Part shown: positions 5,432-14,251 of the stretch, piece by piece | How positions within the stretch are numbered: the first letter of the stretch is position 1 | How the letters are laid out: each line of letters opens with the position of its first letter | Source of the DNA: an uncultured Bacilli bacterium | GTDB taxonomy: Bacteria; Bacillota_I; Bacilli_A; RF39; UBA660 | DNA length: 16,532 nt | Reading direction: 5' to 3' | Assembly (NCBI GenBank): GCA_944350395.1 | Contig: CALVPA010000002.1 | Location: forward strand, 1 to 16,532 | Position numbers and translations under genes: made by a program | Notes under the pieces: generated by a model | The model's input: only the letters and a program-made list of their open reading frames with translations | The model's database searches: none | Told to the model about the DNA's origin: nothing

Positions 5432-7559
5432 ATGATGCTTTATAGTAATATACAATTAAGTGCTCGATGTCTTCTAAATTAGTACCACTTTTAACAGATT
5501 GTTTATATATAGTATTGTCTTTTAAATCTTCAATTTCCATAGTTAATAAATCGTTTGCATCTAGTATTTCAACATCTATAATCATATTTTTACCTTTTAA
5601 ACTGTTTTTCCAACTGTTAAATTTGTCTAATGATTTACCAGTAAAATCTGGAAGTTTTTCTTCTTTTTCTATTTCTGTATTTTCATCATTGTTATTGTCA
5701 GTCTCATTTTCATCATTATTTGATGATGATGCGTTATCATTTTTGATTATCGATATATTGATGGAAGAAAGATTGTCAACCAGCAATCCAGCATGTTCTT
5801 CTTGACTTACTACGTAACCATTAGAATACGAAGAGTTAAATAGAGAATCGCCCTCGCTTACCTCTTTATAATTTACTGTTATACCTCTTTCTAGAGCCCA
5901 AGCTTCTACATAACTTCTATTTTGGCCTACAAAATTAGGTAAAAGTTCTCTTCTTTTTTCATTATAATAATCTTTCCCTATAACTGCGGTTTCATAAGGT
6001 TCATTTGCACTAAAGGAGAAAGTTTTGATAAGTTCTGGTTCTTCTAATTCCAAATTTACTTTCATAGCATGGACGATATCTTCGAGCGATTGTTTATAGT
6101 ATTGGAAGGTGTAGACATAACTCTTTGTACTATTCATATACATAGTTAAGTCATAACCTGTTAAATATGTCTTTTCGATAGTTATTGAAGAATTGCCGTT
6201 TATTTTGTTTAATAGTATATTTTTGCCTACTTTATATAACGATAATATTTGGCTAGTAGACATATTAGTATCTACATTATTTGCGACATCGTTTAATATC
6301 TGATAAAAATCTTCTATACTTGATATATTTTTTGCTGATTCGATCATTGCTTCGACGACTAACTGTTGATTTTGAACTCTTTGAAAGTCTCCTAAAGGAA
6401 GTGAGTGTCTATGTCTAGATAGTGCTAGTGCTTCCTCTCCATTTAATTTCTGATATCCAGTATTTAGACATATCTCGTATTCTCCAAATCGCCTTTGTGA
6501 ATCTTGTTCACAAAAATCCATCGGCACATCTACATATATACCCCCTAAATCGTCTACTAATTTGACTACACCTGTAAAATTTATTTTGACATAGTAATCT
6601 ATATCTATACCTATTAAATTTTGAATGGTATTTACGACACAAGTAGTGCCACCATAAGCGGAAGAATTTATCTTATTTTCTTGATCTCCTCTACACGATA
6701 TCGGCACATAAGTATCTCTAGGTATACTAAACATAGTAGCAGTAAGCGTATTAGGATTAAACGTAATTAGCATGAGTGAGTCTCCATTAAAAGAAGAGGC
6801 ACTCGATATACCATCACCGGTTCCATCTATACCCATCAAGAGCATCGTAAATGGTTCGGTTAAATCTTTAGTAGAATAAGTAACATTGTCTTTATTTTCT
6901 AATTCTTTACTGTATTCATAAACCACTTTAGTCTCGCTCGCTACTTTAGCAAACTTTTCGTAACTGTTAAACATGGTAACATATCCATCAGATACAAACA
7001 TCGCATCAATTTTGCCATCATATAAATCTGTTAGCATCTCTATATAATCGTCATATTTGACAATTTCGCCTTTTATGTCGAACTTTTCTATCATTTCTTT
7101 AGGTAGAATATACCCAGTAGGATCATTTTCTTCTGAAATCATACCGATTTTATTATAAGAAGAGGTATCCATCATACTTATCATTACACTCTTGTATTCA
7201 ACATATTTTTTTTGGACTGTATCTATTATTCCATAGGTCTTATCGATAAAATATGAGCCTACATAAAATAAACAAGATAGTAAGCTAGCAATTATCATTA
7301 AAAAAATAAATCTTTTCTTTTTACCAGTAAATAGTAGTAGTATCCCTACAAAAAAATAAATTATCAAAAATATATAAAAAGCAACTAAAACTATAACCCT
7401 AATGGTAGTCTCTATACCTTTTAACGATAAAAGAGATTTAGTAAATAGTACAATTCCTACTATATATATAATTCCTATTAACAAAAAAAATATTCTAAGT
7501 GGTTTACTCTGTCTATTGAATTTCTTTATAAAACTTTTCTTAGTTTTTTTATTTGTCAT
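5430..7559 (-). CDS. LCP-family (LytR-CpsA-Psr) wall glycopolymer transferase with SBP-like and PASTA domains
   Basis: This 709-aa membrane protein probably transfers undecaprenyl-linked glycopolymers onto peptidoglycan outside the cell. Order: basic N-terminus; three membrane segments (about 22-45, 53-78, 84-105); an SBP-like domain (about 136-215, with NKIGMISEEN and LYDGKIDAMF); an LCP domain (about 236-410) with LMGIDG (D245), NGDSLML (D260), IPRDTY (R281, D282) and SRHRH (R382, R384), matching catalytic Asp/Arg positions of the family. It ends in two PASTA-like repeats (540-606 and 636-708) split by an Asn/Asp/Glu/Ser linker. Four ectodomain cysteines (C289, C307, C350, C364) could form two disulfides. 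The second arginine of the usual RxxRQ is N397 (RVQNQQ, 394-399). The ribosome binding site AGAGGG lies upstream of the ATG. It is the only minus-strand gene here. The LCP call is firm; the end domains are inferred. Confidence 0.93.
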   Translation of the reverse strand: MTNKKTKKSFIKKFNRQSKPLRIFFLLIGIIYIVGIVLFTKSLLSLKGIETTIRVIVLVAFYIFLIIYFFVGILLLFTGKKKRFIFLMIIASLLSCLFYVGSYFIDKTYGIIDTVQKKYVEYKSVMISMMDTSSYNKIGMISEENDPTGYILPKEMIEKFDIKGEIVKYDDYIEMLTDLYDGKIDAMFVSDGYVTMFNSYEKFAKVASETKVVYEYSKELENKDNVTYSTKDLTEPFTMLLMGIDGTGDGISSASSFNGDSLMLITFNPNTLTATMFSIPRDTYVPISCRGDQENKINSSAYGGTTCVVNTIQNLIGIDIDYYVKINFTGVVKLVDDLGGIYVDVPMDFCEQDSQRRFGEYEICLNTGYQKLNGEEALALSRHRHSLPLGDFQRVQNQQLVVEAMIESAKNISSIEDFYQILNDVANNVDTNMSTSQILSLYKVGKNILLNKINGNSSITIEKTYLTGYDLTMYMNSTKSYVYTFQYYKQSLEDIVHAMKVNLELEEPELIKTFSFSANEPYETAVIGKDYYNEKRRELLPNFVGQNRSYVEAWALERGITVNYKEVSEGDSLFNSSYSNGYVVSQEEHAGLLVDNLSSINISIIKNDNASSSNNDENETDNNNDENTEIEKEEKLPDFTGKSLDKFNSWKNSLKGKNMIIDVEILDANDLLTMEIEDLKDNTIYKQSVKSGTNLEDIEHLIVYYYKAS

Positions 7560-7586
7560 AAAATACCCTCTTTATAGTTCATTATT

Positions 7587-7595
7587 AGTATAGCA
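7587..7595 (-). promoter_or_regulatory. Extended -10 promoter of the LCP gene
   Basis: On the minus strand TGCTATACT (7595 down to 7587) is a perfect TGn plus TATACT extended -10 element, 27 nt upstream of the LCP start codon. No convincing -35 box is seen at 17 nt spacing, as is common for extended -10 promoters. Confidence 0.6.
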
Positions 7596-7602
7596 AAAAC
7601 GA

Positions 7603-7631
7603 TTTAAAAATTCCATACAATTTGATATAAT
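7603..7631 (+). promoter_or_regulatory. Extended -10 promoter of pcrA-ligA
   Basis: TGATATAAT (7623-7631) is a perfect extended -10 box. TTTAAA (7603-7608) at 17-nt spacing is a modest -35 (4 of 6 matches). The -10 ends 18 nt before the preferred pcrA ATG at 7650. Confidence 0.7.
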
Positions 7632-7649
7632 TTTATGGGGAATGATATT

Positions 7650-9725
7650 ATGGATTATTTAGATAAATTGAATAGTGAACAGCTTGCTGCAGTCAAACAT
7701 ATAGATGGGCCTTGTTTAGTCATGGCAGGCGCAGGAAGCGGCAAAACAAAGGTATTAACTAGCAGAATAGCTTATTTAATAGAAAGTGGAGTAAAACCTT
7801 ATAACATTCTTGCTATAACGTTTACTAATAAAGCTGCCAAAGAGATGCGAGATAGAGTGACAAACATAGTAGGTGAAACGAAATCTTTTATAGGTACATT
7901 TCACTCTTTTGGACTCAAAATAATAAGAGAAAATCCTTCTCTTGTAAATCTAACCGATAATTTCACTATAATCGATTCAGACGATTCCATAAGTGTCATA
8001 AAAAAGATACTAAAAGAGAAAAATTTAGATTCAAAAAAATTTAGTCCAAATTATATAAAAAATAGGATAAGTTTTATAAAAAATGAAATGATTTCCGATA
8101 TTGAGATTGAAAAGACCATGAGAACTACGATAGATAAAATAGTAATCGAAATCTATAAAGAGTATGAGAGGACTCTTTCCAGAAGCAATGTCGTCGACTT
8201 CGACGATTTACTAATAAAACCGGTTAAGATGTTCGAAGAAAATAGAGAGCTTTTAGAGAAATATCAAGATCATTATCCATATATCCTCATAGATGAGTAT
8301 CAAGATACTAACCCAGTTCAGTATAAATTTACAAAACTCATGAGTGAAAAATATAAGAATATATTTGTAGTCGGCGATATGAACCAATCTATTTACAGTT
8401 TTAGACAAGCAGATTTTAGAAATATTTTAAATTTTGAAAAGGATTTTAAAAATGCTAAGATAATAAAATTAGAGCAGAACTATAGAAGTACTCAAATTAT
8501 ATTGGATGCTGCCAATAGCGTCATTAAAAATAATAAAGAGAAAAAGGATCTAAAACTTTGGAGCGATAGAAAGAGCGATGTGCTCATAAATTATCTAAGA
8601 GCGTACGACGGAGTTCACGAGATTAAACTCGTAATAGATGAAATAAATAAACTGCATGCTGAATACAAAAGTTATGACAGTTTTGCAATTTTATATAGGA
8701 CAAATGCCCAATCACGCGTAATAGAACAAACTTTCATTGAAGCTAAAATACCGTATAAAATTTTTGGGGGTTTTAGTTATATCAACAGAAAAGAGATAAA
8801 GGATTTAATCGCATATTTAAAATTTATAAATAATGTGAGCGACGAAGTCTGCCTTAGGAGAATTATCAACACGCCAAAAAGAGGAATTGGTCCTTCTGCA
8901 GTAAATAGAATCGAAGCTGATAGTATTTTTGGCAATAAAATAATGTTTGACTGTATGCAGACTAAAAAAGAACTCGAGTTTAGAGAAATGATTTTAGATA
9001 TGCAAAAGTTTTTAGAAGAACATACTCTTACTGAACTCGTAGACTATATAATAGAAAAAAGTGGAATGAGATTAGAATACGAGAGCGATAAAACCCTAGA
9101 AAGCGATATAAGACTCGATAACTTAATGGAATTTAAAAGTTTGACTACCTCTTTTGAAAATAGAACTGGAAGTGAAAATTTAAACGATTTTTTAGGTGAA
9201 ATTAGTTTAATGAGCGATTCCGATAGAGATGAAACAAATGGAGAAGCTGTGACCTTAATGACACTACATAGTGCTAAGGGTCTCGAATTCGACGTAGTAT
9301 TTTTAGTGGGTATGGAAGAAGGAATATTCCCTCATACTAATTCTATGATGGAAGAAAACGGGCTCGATGAAGAGAGAAGGTTATGCTATGTAGGTATAAC
9401 GAGAGCTAAAGATATTCTGTACCTAACGAATGCAAAACGAAGACTTTTATATGGAAAAGAAACGAGTAATATACCGAGTAGGTTTATAAGTGAAATCGAT
9501 TCCAAACTCATAAAGACGAGTACGCCTATTGAGAGTAAAGAAACACTCGATTTAAATAAGTTATATACAGATAAAAATGACGATTTAAAAGTTGGCGATT
9601 TAATCAACCACAGCGAATTTGGTCATGGAGTAATAATAAATATGAACGGCGATTTAATAGATGTCGCTTTCAAATGTGGACTAAAAAAAATTAAAAAGAA
9701 TCACATAAGTGTTAGCAAATTATAG
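7650..9725 (+). CDS. pcrA: PcrA/UvrD-type superfamily 1A 3'-5' DNA helicase
   Basis: This cytoplasmic ATP-dependent helicase acts in DNA repair and in removing proteins or stalled RNA polymerase from DNA. It has 691 aa, slightly short of the usual ~720-740. The motifs are in order: AGAGSGKT (26-33), TFTNKAAKEM (57-66), GTFHSFG (82-88), DEYQDTN (215-221), VVGDMNQSIYSFR (240-252, where many PcrA have GDxDQSIY), LEQNYRST (274-281), then TLMTLHSAKGLEFD (motif V) and EERRLCYVGITRAK (motif VI). The tail from VGDLINHSEFGHG matches the small C-terminal SH3/Tudor-like domain of PcrA. I prefer the ATG at 7650 to the in-frame ATG at 7635: GGGGAA (7637-7642) is a good ribosome binding site for 7650, and 7635 lies only 3 nt after the -10 box. 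The TAG stop overlaps the ribosome binding site of ligA, a common pairing. Confidence 0.96.
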   Translation: MDYLDKLNSEQLAAVKHIDGPCLVMAGAGSGKTKVLTSRIAYLIESGVKPYNILAITFTNKAAKEMRDRVTNIVGETKSFIGTFHSFGLKIIRENPSLVNLTDNFTIIDSDDSISVIKKILKEKNLDSKKFSPNYIKNRISFIKNEMISDIEIEKTMRTTIDKIVIEIYKEYERTLSRSNVVDFDDLLIKPVKMFEENRELLEKYQDHYPYILIDEYQDTNPVQYKFTKLMSEKYKNIFVVGDMNQSIYSFRQADFRNILNFEKDFKNAKIIKLEQNYRSTQIILDAANSVIKNNKEKKDLKLWSDRKSDVLINYLRAYDGVHEIKLVIDEINKLHAEYKSYDSFAILYRTNAQSRVIEQTFIEAKIPYKIFGGFSYINRKEIKDLIAYLKFINNVSDEVCLRRIINTPKRGIGPSAVNRIEADSIFGNKIMFDCMQTKKELEFREMILDMQKFLEEHTLTELVDYIIEKSGMRLEYESDKTLESDIRLDNLMEFKSLTTSFENRTGSENLNDFLGEISLMSDSDRDETNGEAVTLMTLHSAKGLEFDVVFLVGMEEGIFPHTNSMMEENGLDEERRLCYVGITRAKDILYLTNAKRRLLYGKETSNIPSRFISEIDSKLIKTSTPIESKETLDLNKLYTDKNDDLKVGDLINHSEFGHGVIINMNGDLIDVAFKCGLKKIKKNHISVSKL

Positions 9726-9736
9726 GAGGAATTTTT

Positions 9737-11734
9737 ATGGTCGAAGAAAGATATAAAGAACTAGTTAAAATTTTAAATAAAGCAGGAGTAGAATATTATA
9801 CTCTCGATAATCCTACTTTAACTGACAGGGAATATGATAACTACATGGACGAGCTATTAAAAATAGAAAAAGAACATCCTGAACTCATAGCAAAAGATTC
9901 ACCTAGTCAGAGAATAGGCGCTGAAGTTATAAGTGGTTTTAAAAAAGTAGAACATAGAGTTCCACTTATGAGCATGGCTGACGTTTTCAATGAAGATGAA
10001 CTAATTGAATGGGATAAAAGGGTAAGAAAAGAAGTCGACGATGTTCAGTATGTATGCGAATTAAAGATAGATGGATTATCCGTAAATTTAACTTATGAAA
10101 ATGGATATTTAGTTAGAGCAGCGACTAGAGGAAATGGAATAGTAGGTGAAGACATCACTCACAATGTTAAGACAATAAAATCGATACCACTACATATTCC
10201 GAGCGGTGATACGATTGAAATTAGAGGAGAAATATACATGCCTATAAAATCTTTCGAAGAACTAAATAAACAGAGAGAAGAGGCAGGCCTCAGTTTATTT
10301 CAAAATCCTAGAAATGCTGCTGCAGGTAGCATAAGACAGTTAGATAGCAGTGTAACTAAGAGTAGAAAACTCGATGCTTTTTTCTACCACGTTCCAGAAG
10401 CACCTTATAAGACCCACTATGAAGCTCTAGAGTATTTAAAGAAAAATGGTTTTATAGTAAATCCTAACATCGAAAAAGTTGAAAATATGAAGGAGGTACT
10501 CGAATACATAGAAAAGTGGACTCAAAAGAGGGATAGTCTGCCATATGACATTGATGGAATAGTAATAAAGGTAAACGATATAGATAAACAGCACAGGCTT
10601 GGATCAACTGCTAAATATCCGAGATGGGAAATAGCGTATAAATTTCCGGCACTCGAAGTCACTACTAAACTTACAGACGTCATATTTACAGTTGGTAGAA
10701 CTGGGCAAATTACTCCTAATGCAGTTTTAGAGCCTATAAGAATAATGGGAAGCACTGTAAAAAGAGCAACTCTCCACAATATGGACTTTATAAGAGAAAG
10801 AGGTCTCGAAATAGGTGATATAGTAGTCGTCAGAAAAGCTGGAGACGTAATACCAGAAGTTGTGAGAAATGTTCCTGAAAGAAGGGAAAATACTAGACCA
10901 ATAATCGAAATAAACAGGTGCCCTATATGCAATTGTGAACTAATTAAATCTGATAGCGGTATCGATTTATTATGTCCAAACGATTTATGCCCTGCGAGGA
11001 ATATCGAGGCACTTATCCACTTCGTAGATAGACCAGCTATGAATATAATTGGACTCGGAGAAAGAATAATCGAAGATTTTTATAACATGGGAATTATAGA
11101 AGATTTTGTAAGCATCTATCACTTAGATAAGAAAAAAGAAGAACTTATGGAGCTTGAAGGCTTTGGAAGTAAAAGTATAAATAACCTTCTAAATAGCATA
11201 GAAGAATCAAAAAAGCGAAGCTTAGAAAATCTGATATATGCAATTGGAATAAAAGGAATTGGAGAAAAAAATGCTAAAATTTTAGCTAAAAAATATAGAA
11301 CAATGGATGAATTTGAAAAAGCTACTTTTGAAGATTTAACTAATATAAGAGATATTGGCCCTATTTTAGCGAAAAACATTACTGAATACTTTAGTTTAGA
11401 TGAAAACCTAAATATGATAGATAGACTTAAAGAATTGGGTATAAACATGAATTATGATGGTCCAGAGGAAAAGAAAAGTGATCTAATAACAGGTAAAAAA
11501 TTTGTTATAACTGGTACTATCGAAAATTACTCGCGAGATGAACTTAAAAGTATAATAGAATCTTATGGAGGAGTTACGAGTGAAAGTGTCAGTAAGAACA
11601 CGGACGTCGTAATAGTTGGAGAAAACCCAGGTAGTAAATACGATAAAGCTCAAGCACTCGGTATAGAAATTTGGAATGTTGATAGATTAAAGGAATTAAG
11701 TGAAATATTTGAGAAATTTAATAAAAAAAATTGA
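9737..11734 (+). CDS. ligA: NAD+-dependent DNA ligase LigA
   Basis: LigA seals nicks in Okazaki fragments and repair patches using NAD+. The 665-aa length is normal. Domain Ia (YYTLDNPTLTDREYD, 20-34) binds NMN. The nucleotidyltransferase motif is KIDG (110-113) with the adenylated lysine K110. RGNGIVGED (131-139) follows, then the OB fold. The four zinc-finger cysteines are C395, C398, C413 and C418. The helix-hairpin-helix region includes LEGFGSKS and IKGIGEKNA, and a C-terminal BRCT domain begins near LITGKKFVITGT and ends with WNVDRLKEL. In the Ia-to-I linker the common SLxNAF is MSMADVF. The ribosome binding site AGGAGG (9724-9729), 7 nt before the ATG, overlaps the pcrA stop. No terminator follows; the next promoter overlaps its TGA stop. 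Confidence 0.98.
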   Translation: MVEERYKELVKILNKAGVEYYTLDNPTLTDREYDNYMDELLKIEKEHPELIAKDSPSQRIGAEVISGFKKVEHRVPLMSMADVFNEDELIEWDKRVRKEVDDVQYVCELKIDGLSVNLTYENGYLVRAATRGNGIVGEDITHNVKTIKSIPLHIPSGDTIEIRGEIYMPIKSFEELNKQREEAGLSLFQNPRNAAAGSIRQLDSSVTKSRKLDAFFYHVPEAPYKTHYEALEYLKKNGFIVNPNIEKVENMKEVLEYIEKWTQKRDSLPYDIDGIVIKVNDIDKQHRLGSTAKYPRWEIAYKFPALEVTTKLTDVIFTVGRTGQITPNAVLEPIRIMGSTVKRATLHNMDFIRERGLEIGDIVVVRKAGDVIPEVVRNVPERRENTRPIIEINRCPICNCELIKSDSGIDLLCPNDLCPARNIEALIHFVDRPAMNIIGLGERIIEDFYNMGIIEDFVSIYHLDKKKEELMELEGFGSKSINNLLNSIEESKKRSLENLIYAIGIKGIGEKNAKILAKKYRTMDEFEKATFEDLTNIRDIGPILAKNITEYFSLDENLNMIDRLKELGINMNYDGPEEKKSDLITGKKFVITGTIENYSRDELKSIIESYGGVTSESVSKNTDVVIVGENPGSKYDKAQALGIEIWNVDRLKELSEIFEKFNKKN

Positions 11735-11759
11735 TTTATTAAAAAAAAGTATGTAAAAT
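11731..11759 (+). promoter_or_regulatory. Sigma-A-like promoter of the thioredoxin-like/PH-domain pair
   Basis: The -35 box is TTGATT (11731-11736) and the -10 box TAAAAT (11754-11759), with an exact 17-nt spacer, nearly the same hexamers as the promoter at 3151-3179. The -35 overlaps the last base of the ligA coding region and its stop. Read-through from pcrA-ligA is also possible because no terminator intervenes. Confidence 0.65.
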
Positions 11760-11782
11760 GATATTAGAAGGGAGATATGGTT

Positions 11783-12649
11783 ATGAATAGCAAGTTAGTG
11801 AGAAATATATTAATCGTAGTAGTAGTTATAATACTATGTATTCCAATTATTTCAGATATGATATCAAATTCTACTATTAAAACTATCGAATATGCCGATT
11901 TTGATACGACTGTTCAAAATACATCTTCATATAATTTCGCTTTAGTATATGTAGCTCCATCTTCGGATGAAAATACAAAGACGATAAAAGGCGATATTAG
12001 AGAGTATATAGATGAATTTGCAAATTCGGACAGCAGTACTGGAAGAAGCTTAGAAGCTTACTATATCGATTACGATGAATTAAGTTCTGATGAAGTTATA
12101 GAGTTGTTTAATGGTGTAGATAGTGATACTGCTTATTACTTTATATCTAATGGTTCTGTCGTTAAGACGATTACCGATGAGTTAAAGTCAAGCACAATTA
12201 AGGATTACATCTCTGAATACAGTGCGAACGGAATAGCTGAAGATTTAGTTTACTATAAGGTTGCAGAAGATGCCAAGACTTACGAGAAACTTGTCGATAG
12301 CAAGAAAATTGTAACAATGGCAGTATTTGGCAGAAGTAACTGTTTCTATTGCAATCAATATCAACCTGTATACAATACCGTTGCAGAGGAAGAGAACATC
12401 GATATCTATTATTTCGACTCTACTACCTATGATAGTGAAGAATACGATAAGATTATGGATTTAGATCTTAAGATTCCTGCATCATGTACTGGTACAGATG
12501 AAGATGCTAATTTAGCTGATGGTTTCGATACACCATTAACACTATTTACTAAAAATGGTAAAGTAATCGATTGCATAAGTGGTTACGTAAATAAAGATAC
12601 TTTATTAACTAAACTTGAAACTGTCGGAATGATCGAATTTGAAGATTAG
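11783..12649 (+). CDS. Membrane-anchored protein with two thioredoxin folds, the second with a CFYC active site
   Basis: This is a 288-aa protein with one N-terminal membrane segment (about 7-26) and an extracytoplasmic part that reads as two thioredoxin-like folds. The first (about 35-148) has the strand order of thioredoxin (FALVYVAPS, AYYIDYDEL, TAYYFISNGSVVKT) but no cysteine. The second (about 165-285) carries VFGRSNCFYCNQY with CxxC at C187/C190, a probable cis-proline at P251 (DTPLTLF), and NGKVIDCISGY. Two further cysteines, C235 and C264, lie in this domain. A thiol-disulfide role outside the membrane is likely from the fold, but the direction (oxidase, reductase, isomerase) cannot be told. 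The start at 11783 gives 8 nt to the ribosome binding site AGGGAG; the in-frame ATG at 11777 is only 2 nt from it. Confidence 0.85.
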   Translation: MNSKLVRNILIVVVVIILCIPIISDMISNSTIKTIEYADFDTTVQNTSSYNFALVYVAPSSDENTKTIKGDIREYIDEFANSDSSTGRSLEAYYIDYDELSSDEVIELFNGVDSDTAYYFISNGSVVKTITDELKSSTIKDYISEYSANGIAEDLVYYKVAEDAKTYEKLVDSKKIVTMAVFGRSNCFYCNQYQPVYNTVAEEENIDIYYFDSTTYDSEEYDKIMDLDLKIPASCTGTDEDANLADGFDTPLTLFTKNGKVIDCISGYVNKDTLLTKLETVGMIEFED

Positions 12650-12664
12650 AAAAGAGGAGTAAAA

Positions 12665-13090
12665 ATGGAATCTGTCTATAGTCAAGTAATGGCTTTCAAA
12701 AGAAAATATCCTAGTACTGTTACTCACCATAGGTTAAAAAAACATGCGGAGATAATCGAGAAACATTTGAATCCAGGAGAAGTAGTTACATATGCTTTTG
12801 CTGCTCAAAAAAACGCTAAAGCATTAGATTTTTTTGAAACCGCGGTTATAGCAATTACAAATGAAAGACTTTTAATTGGTCAAAAACGGGTACTGTTCGG
12901 ATATTTCTTAAATTCTATTACTCCTGATCTTTATAACGATATGCAAGTCAGATCGAATATCATTTGGGGAAGCATAACTATAGATACAATTAAAGAAAAA
13001 GTAGAACTTTCAAATATTTCTAAAGCGGCACTTCCTGAAATTGAGACAGAGATAACATCATTCATGATGGAAGCGAAGAAAAATTTATGA
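12665..13090 (+). CDS. Bacterial PH-domain (YokE-like) protein, function unknown
   Basis: This is a 141-aa soluble protein with no signal peptide or membrane segment. The region from LNPGEVVTYAFAAQ (35-48), through the strand AVIAITNERLLI (60-71) and NSIT/DMQV, to WGSITIDTIKE (101-111) follows the bacterial PH-like pattern seen in YokE-type domains. A C-terminal helix ends the protein. Ligands of these domains are mostly unknown; membrane or protein binding is only a general expectation. It is preceded by GAGGAG, 5 nt before the ATG, and lies 15 nt after the thioredoxin-like gene, so they probably form one transcript. A hairpin terminator follows 8 nt after its TGA. Confidence 0.75.
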   Translation: MESVYSQVMAFKRKYPSTVTHHRLKKHAEIIEKHLNPGEVVTYAFAAQKNAKALDFFETAVIAITNERLLIGQKRVLFGYFLNSITPDLYNDMQVRSNIIWGSITIDTIKEKVELSNISKAALPEIETEITSFMMEAKKNL

Positions 13091-13098
13091 ATTAAAGA

Positions 13099-13126
13099 GA
13101 ATTCTATTTAATAGAATTCCTTTTTT
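13099..13126 (+). terminator. Intrinsic terminator after the PH-domain gene
   Basis: GAATTCTAT (13099-13107) pairs with ATAGAATTC (13111-13119), 9 bp with loop TTA, followed by CT6. It is the longest perfect stem among the terminators here. The next gene's ribosome binding site AGGAG starts at 13129, only 2 nt after the T-run. Confidence 0.85.
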
Positions 13127-13138
13127 ATAGGAGTACAA

Positions 13139-14251
13139 ATGAAAAAGAAGAAAACTATTTTATTCACATTTCTAGCCTTGATATTGATTATAATACTATT
13201 TATAGTGCTAAGTTTACCTAAAGATTATAAAATAACGTATCAAAAGGATGGATATACTGTCGAAGAAAAATTTATAAAGAAACTTGATATGTATTATTTT
13301 GCAGTAACAAAAGATGATAAAATCTATGAGTATAGTACTCAAAATAAATATATACATGGTAAGGAATTGATCGATGAAATAGAGTCATATAAAAGTGAAG
13401 AGTACGAATGTATTTACTTTATATCTGATGACATAGACACTGTACCAGTCTGCTATGAAGGCGATGAAAGCATCGATTATAAACTCGTAAATAACGATGA
13501 ATTTAAAGAATTTTATAAAGGTAAAGACTACACTGCTTTAAATCAAACATATAATCGCATAGACATTAATGCACTTTTAGATAAAAAAGTACTTATCTGG
13601 AATTATAAAGGTTACATTTTTTTAGATAGCGAAAATCAGAGTGAAATTAATTTTCTCGATGAAGAGAGCTATTATAATAATTTATCTTATCTATCTCAAA
13701 ATTATTTAATCACTGCAAATTATGATGAAGAATACAATTTTAAAAGTGTCTATATAATAGATGTTCAAACGGGTAAATATGAAAAATGGGAACTAAAATA
13801 CGAAATAAGTTATAATTCGTACTTTTTAGGCGATTTAGATGGAAAGATATATTTAATCGATAAAAAAAATAAAATTGAGTATGCGTTAAATCCCAAAAAG
13901 AAAGAAATACAAATTATTACAAATAAAAGCGATGATGGAAAAATATGGAATAATGGTTGGGAAAGCGTAAGAATGTCAAAACTATCAAGCAACGTCTATT
14001 CATTTAGCAGTGATAGTATATATAACTACATTTTAGAAGATGATAAACTATATCTCAAATATTATAAAGGAAAAAACAAAAGATTAGTGAGCAGTAAAAT
14101 TGTAGATAAAATAGTAGGAATAAATAATGAAAACATCTATTATTTAGTAAAGGACCATCTATACTTCTATAATCCTTATTATGGAGAAATACTCTTAATG
14201 AGCTATGAAGAATGGAATTTTAATAGCGATAACCAAATATTTGTATATTAA
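13139..14251 (+). CDS. Membrane-anchored extracytoplasmic protein, function unknown
   Basis: This is a 370-aa protein with a lysine-rich N-terminus (KKKK) and one hydrophobic segment (about 7-26), then a large ectodomain rich in Tyr, Asp, Lys and Asn. From about residue 145 onward it shows recurrent short strand pairs ending in turns (VLIWNYKGYIFLD, SVYIIDVQTGKYEKW, KIYLIDKKNKIEYAL, YYLVKDHLYFYNPYYGE), compatible with a beta-propeller. This is inference; no family motif was recognised. The only cysteines are C91 and C105, both outside the membrane and likely able to pair. It has AGGAG (13129-13133), 5 nt before the ATG. There is no room for a separate promoter after the preceding terminator; a TAGAAT (13112-13117) inside the terminator's 3' arm is the best -10 candidate. 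Confidence 0.8.
   Translation: MKKKKTILFTFLALILIIILFIVLSLPKDYKITYQKDGYTVEEKFIKKLDMYYFAVTKDDKIYEYSTQNKYIHGKELIDEIESYKSEEYECIYFISDDIDTVPVCYEGDESIDYKLVNNDEFKEFYKGKDYTALNQTYNRIDINALLDKKVLIWNYKGYIFLDSENQSEINFLDEESYYNNLSYLSQNYLITANYDEEYNFKSVYIIDVQTGKYEKWELKYEISYNSYFLGDLDGKIYLIDKKNKIEYALNPKKKEIQIITNKSDDGKIWNNGWESVRMSKLSSNVYSFSSDSIYNYILEDDKLYLKYYKGKNKRLVSSKIVDKIVGINNENIYYLVKDHLYFYNPYYGEILLMSYEEWNFNSDNQIFVY

Noticed and set aside
7635..7649. Earlier ATG for pcrA.
   Set aside because: It lies 3 nt after the -10 box, before any possible RNA start, and overlaps the GGGGAA ribosome binding site.
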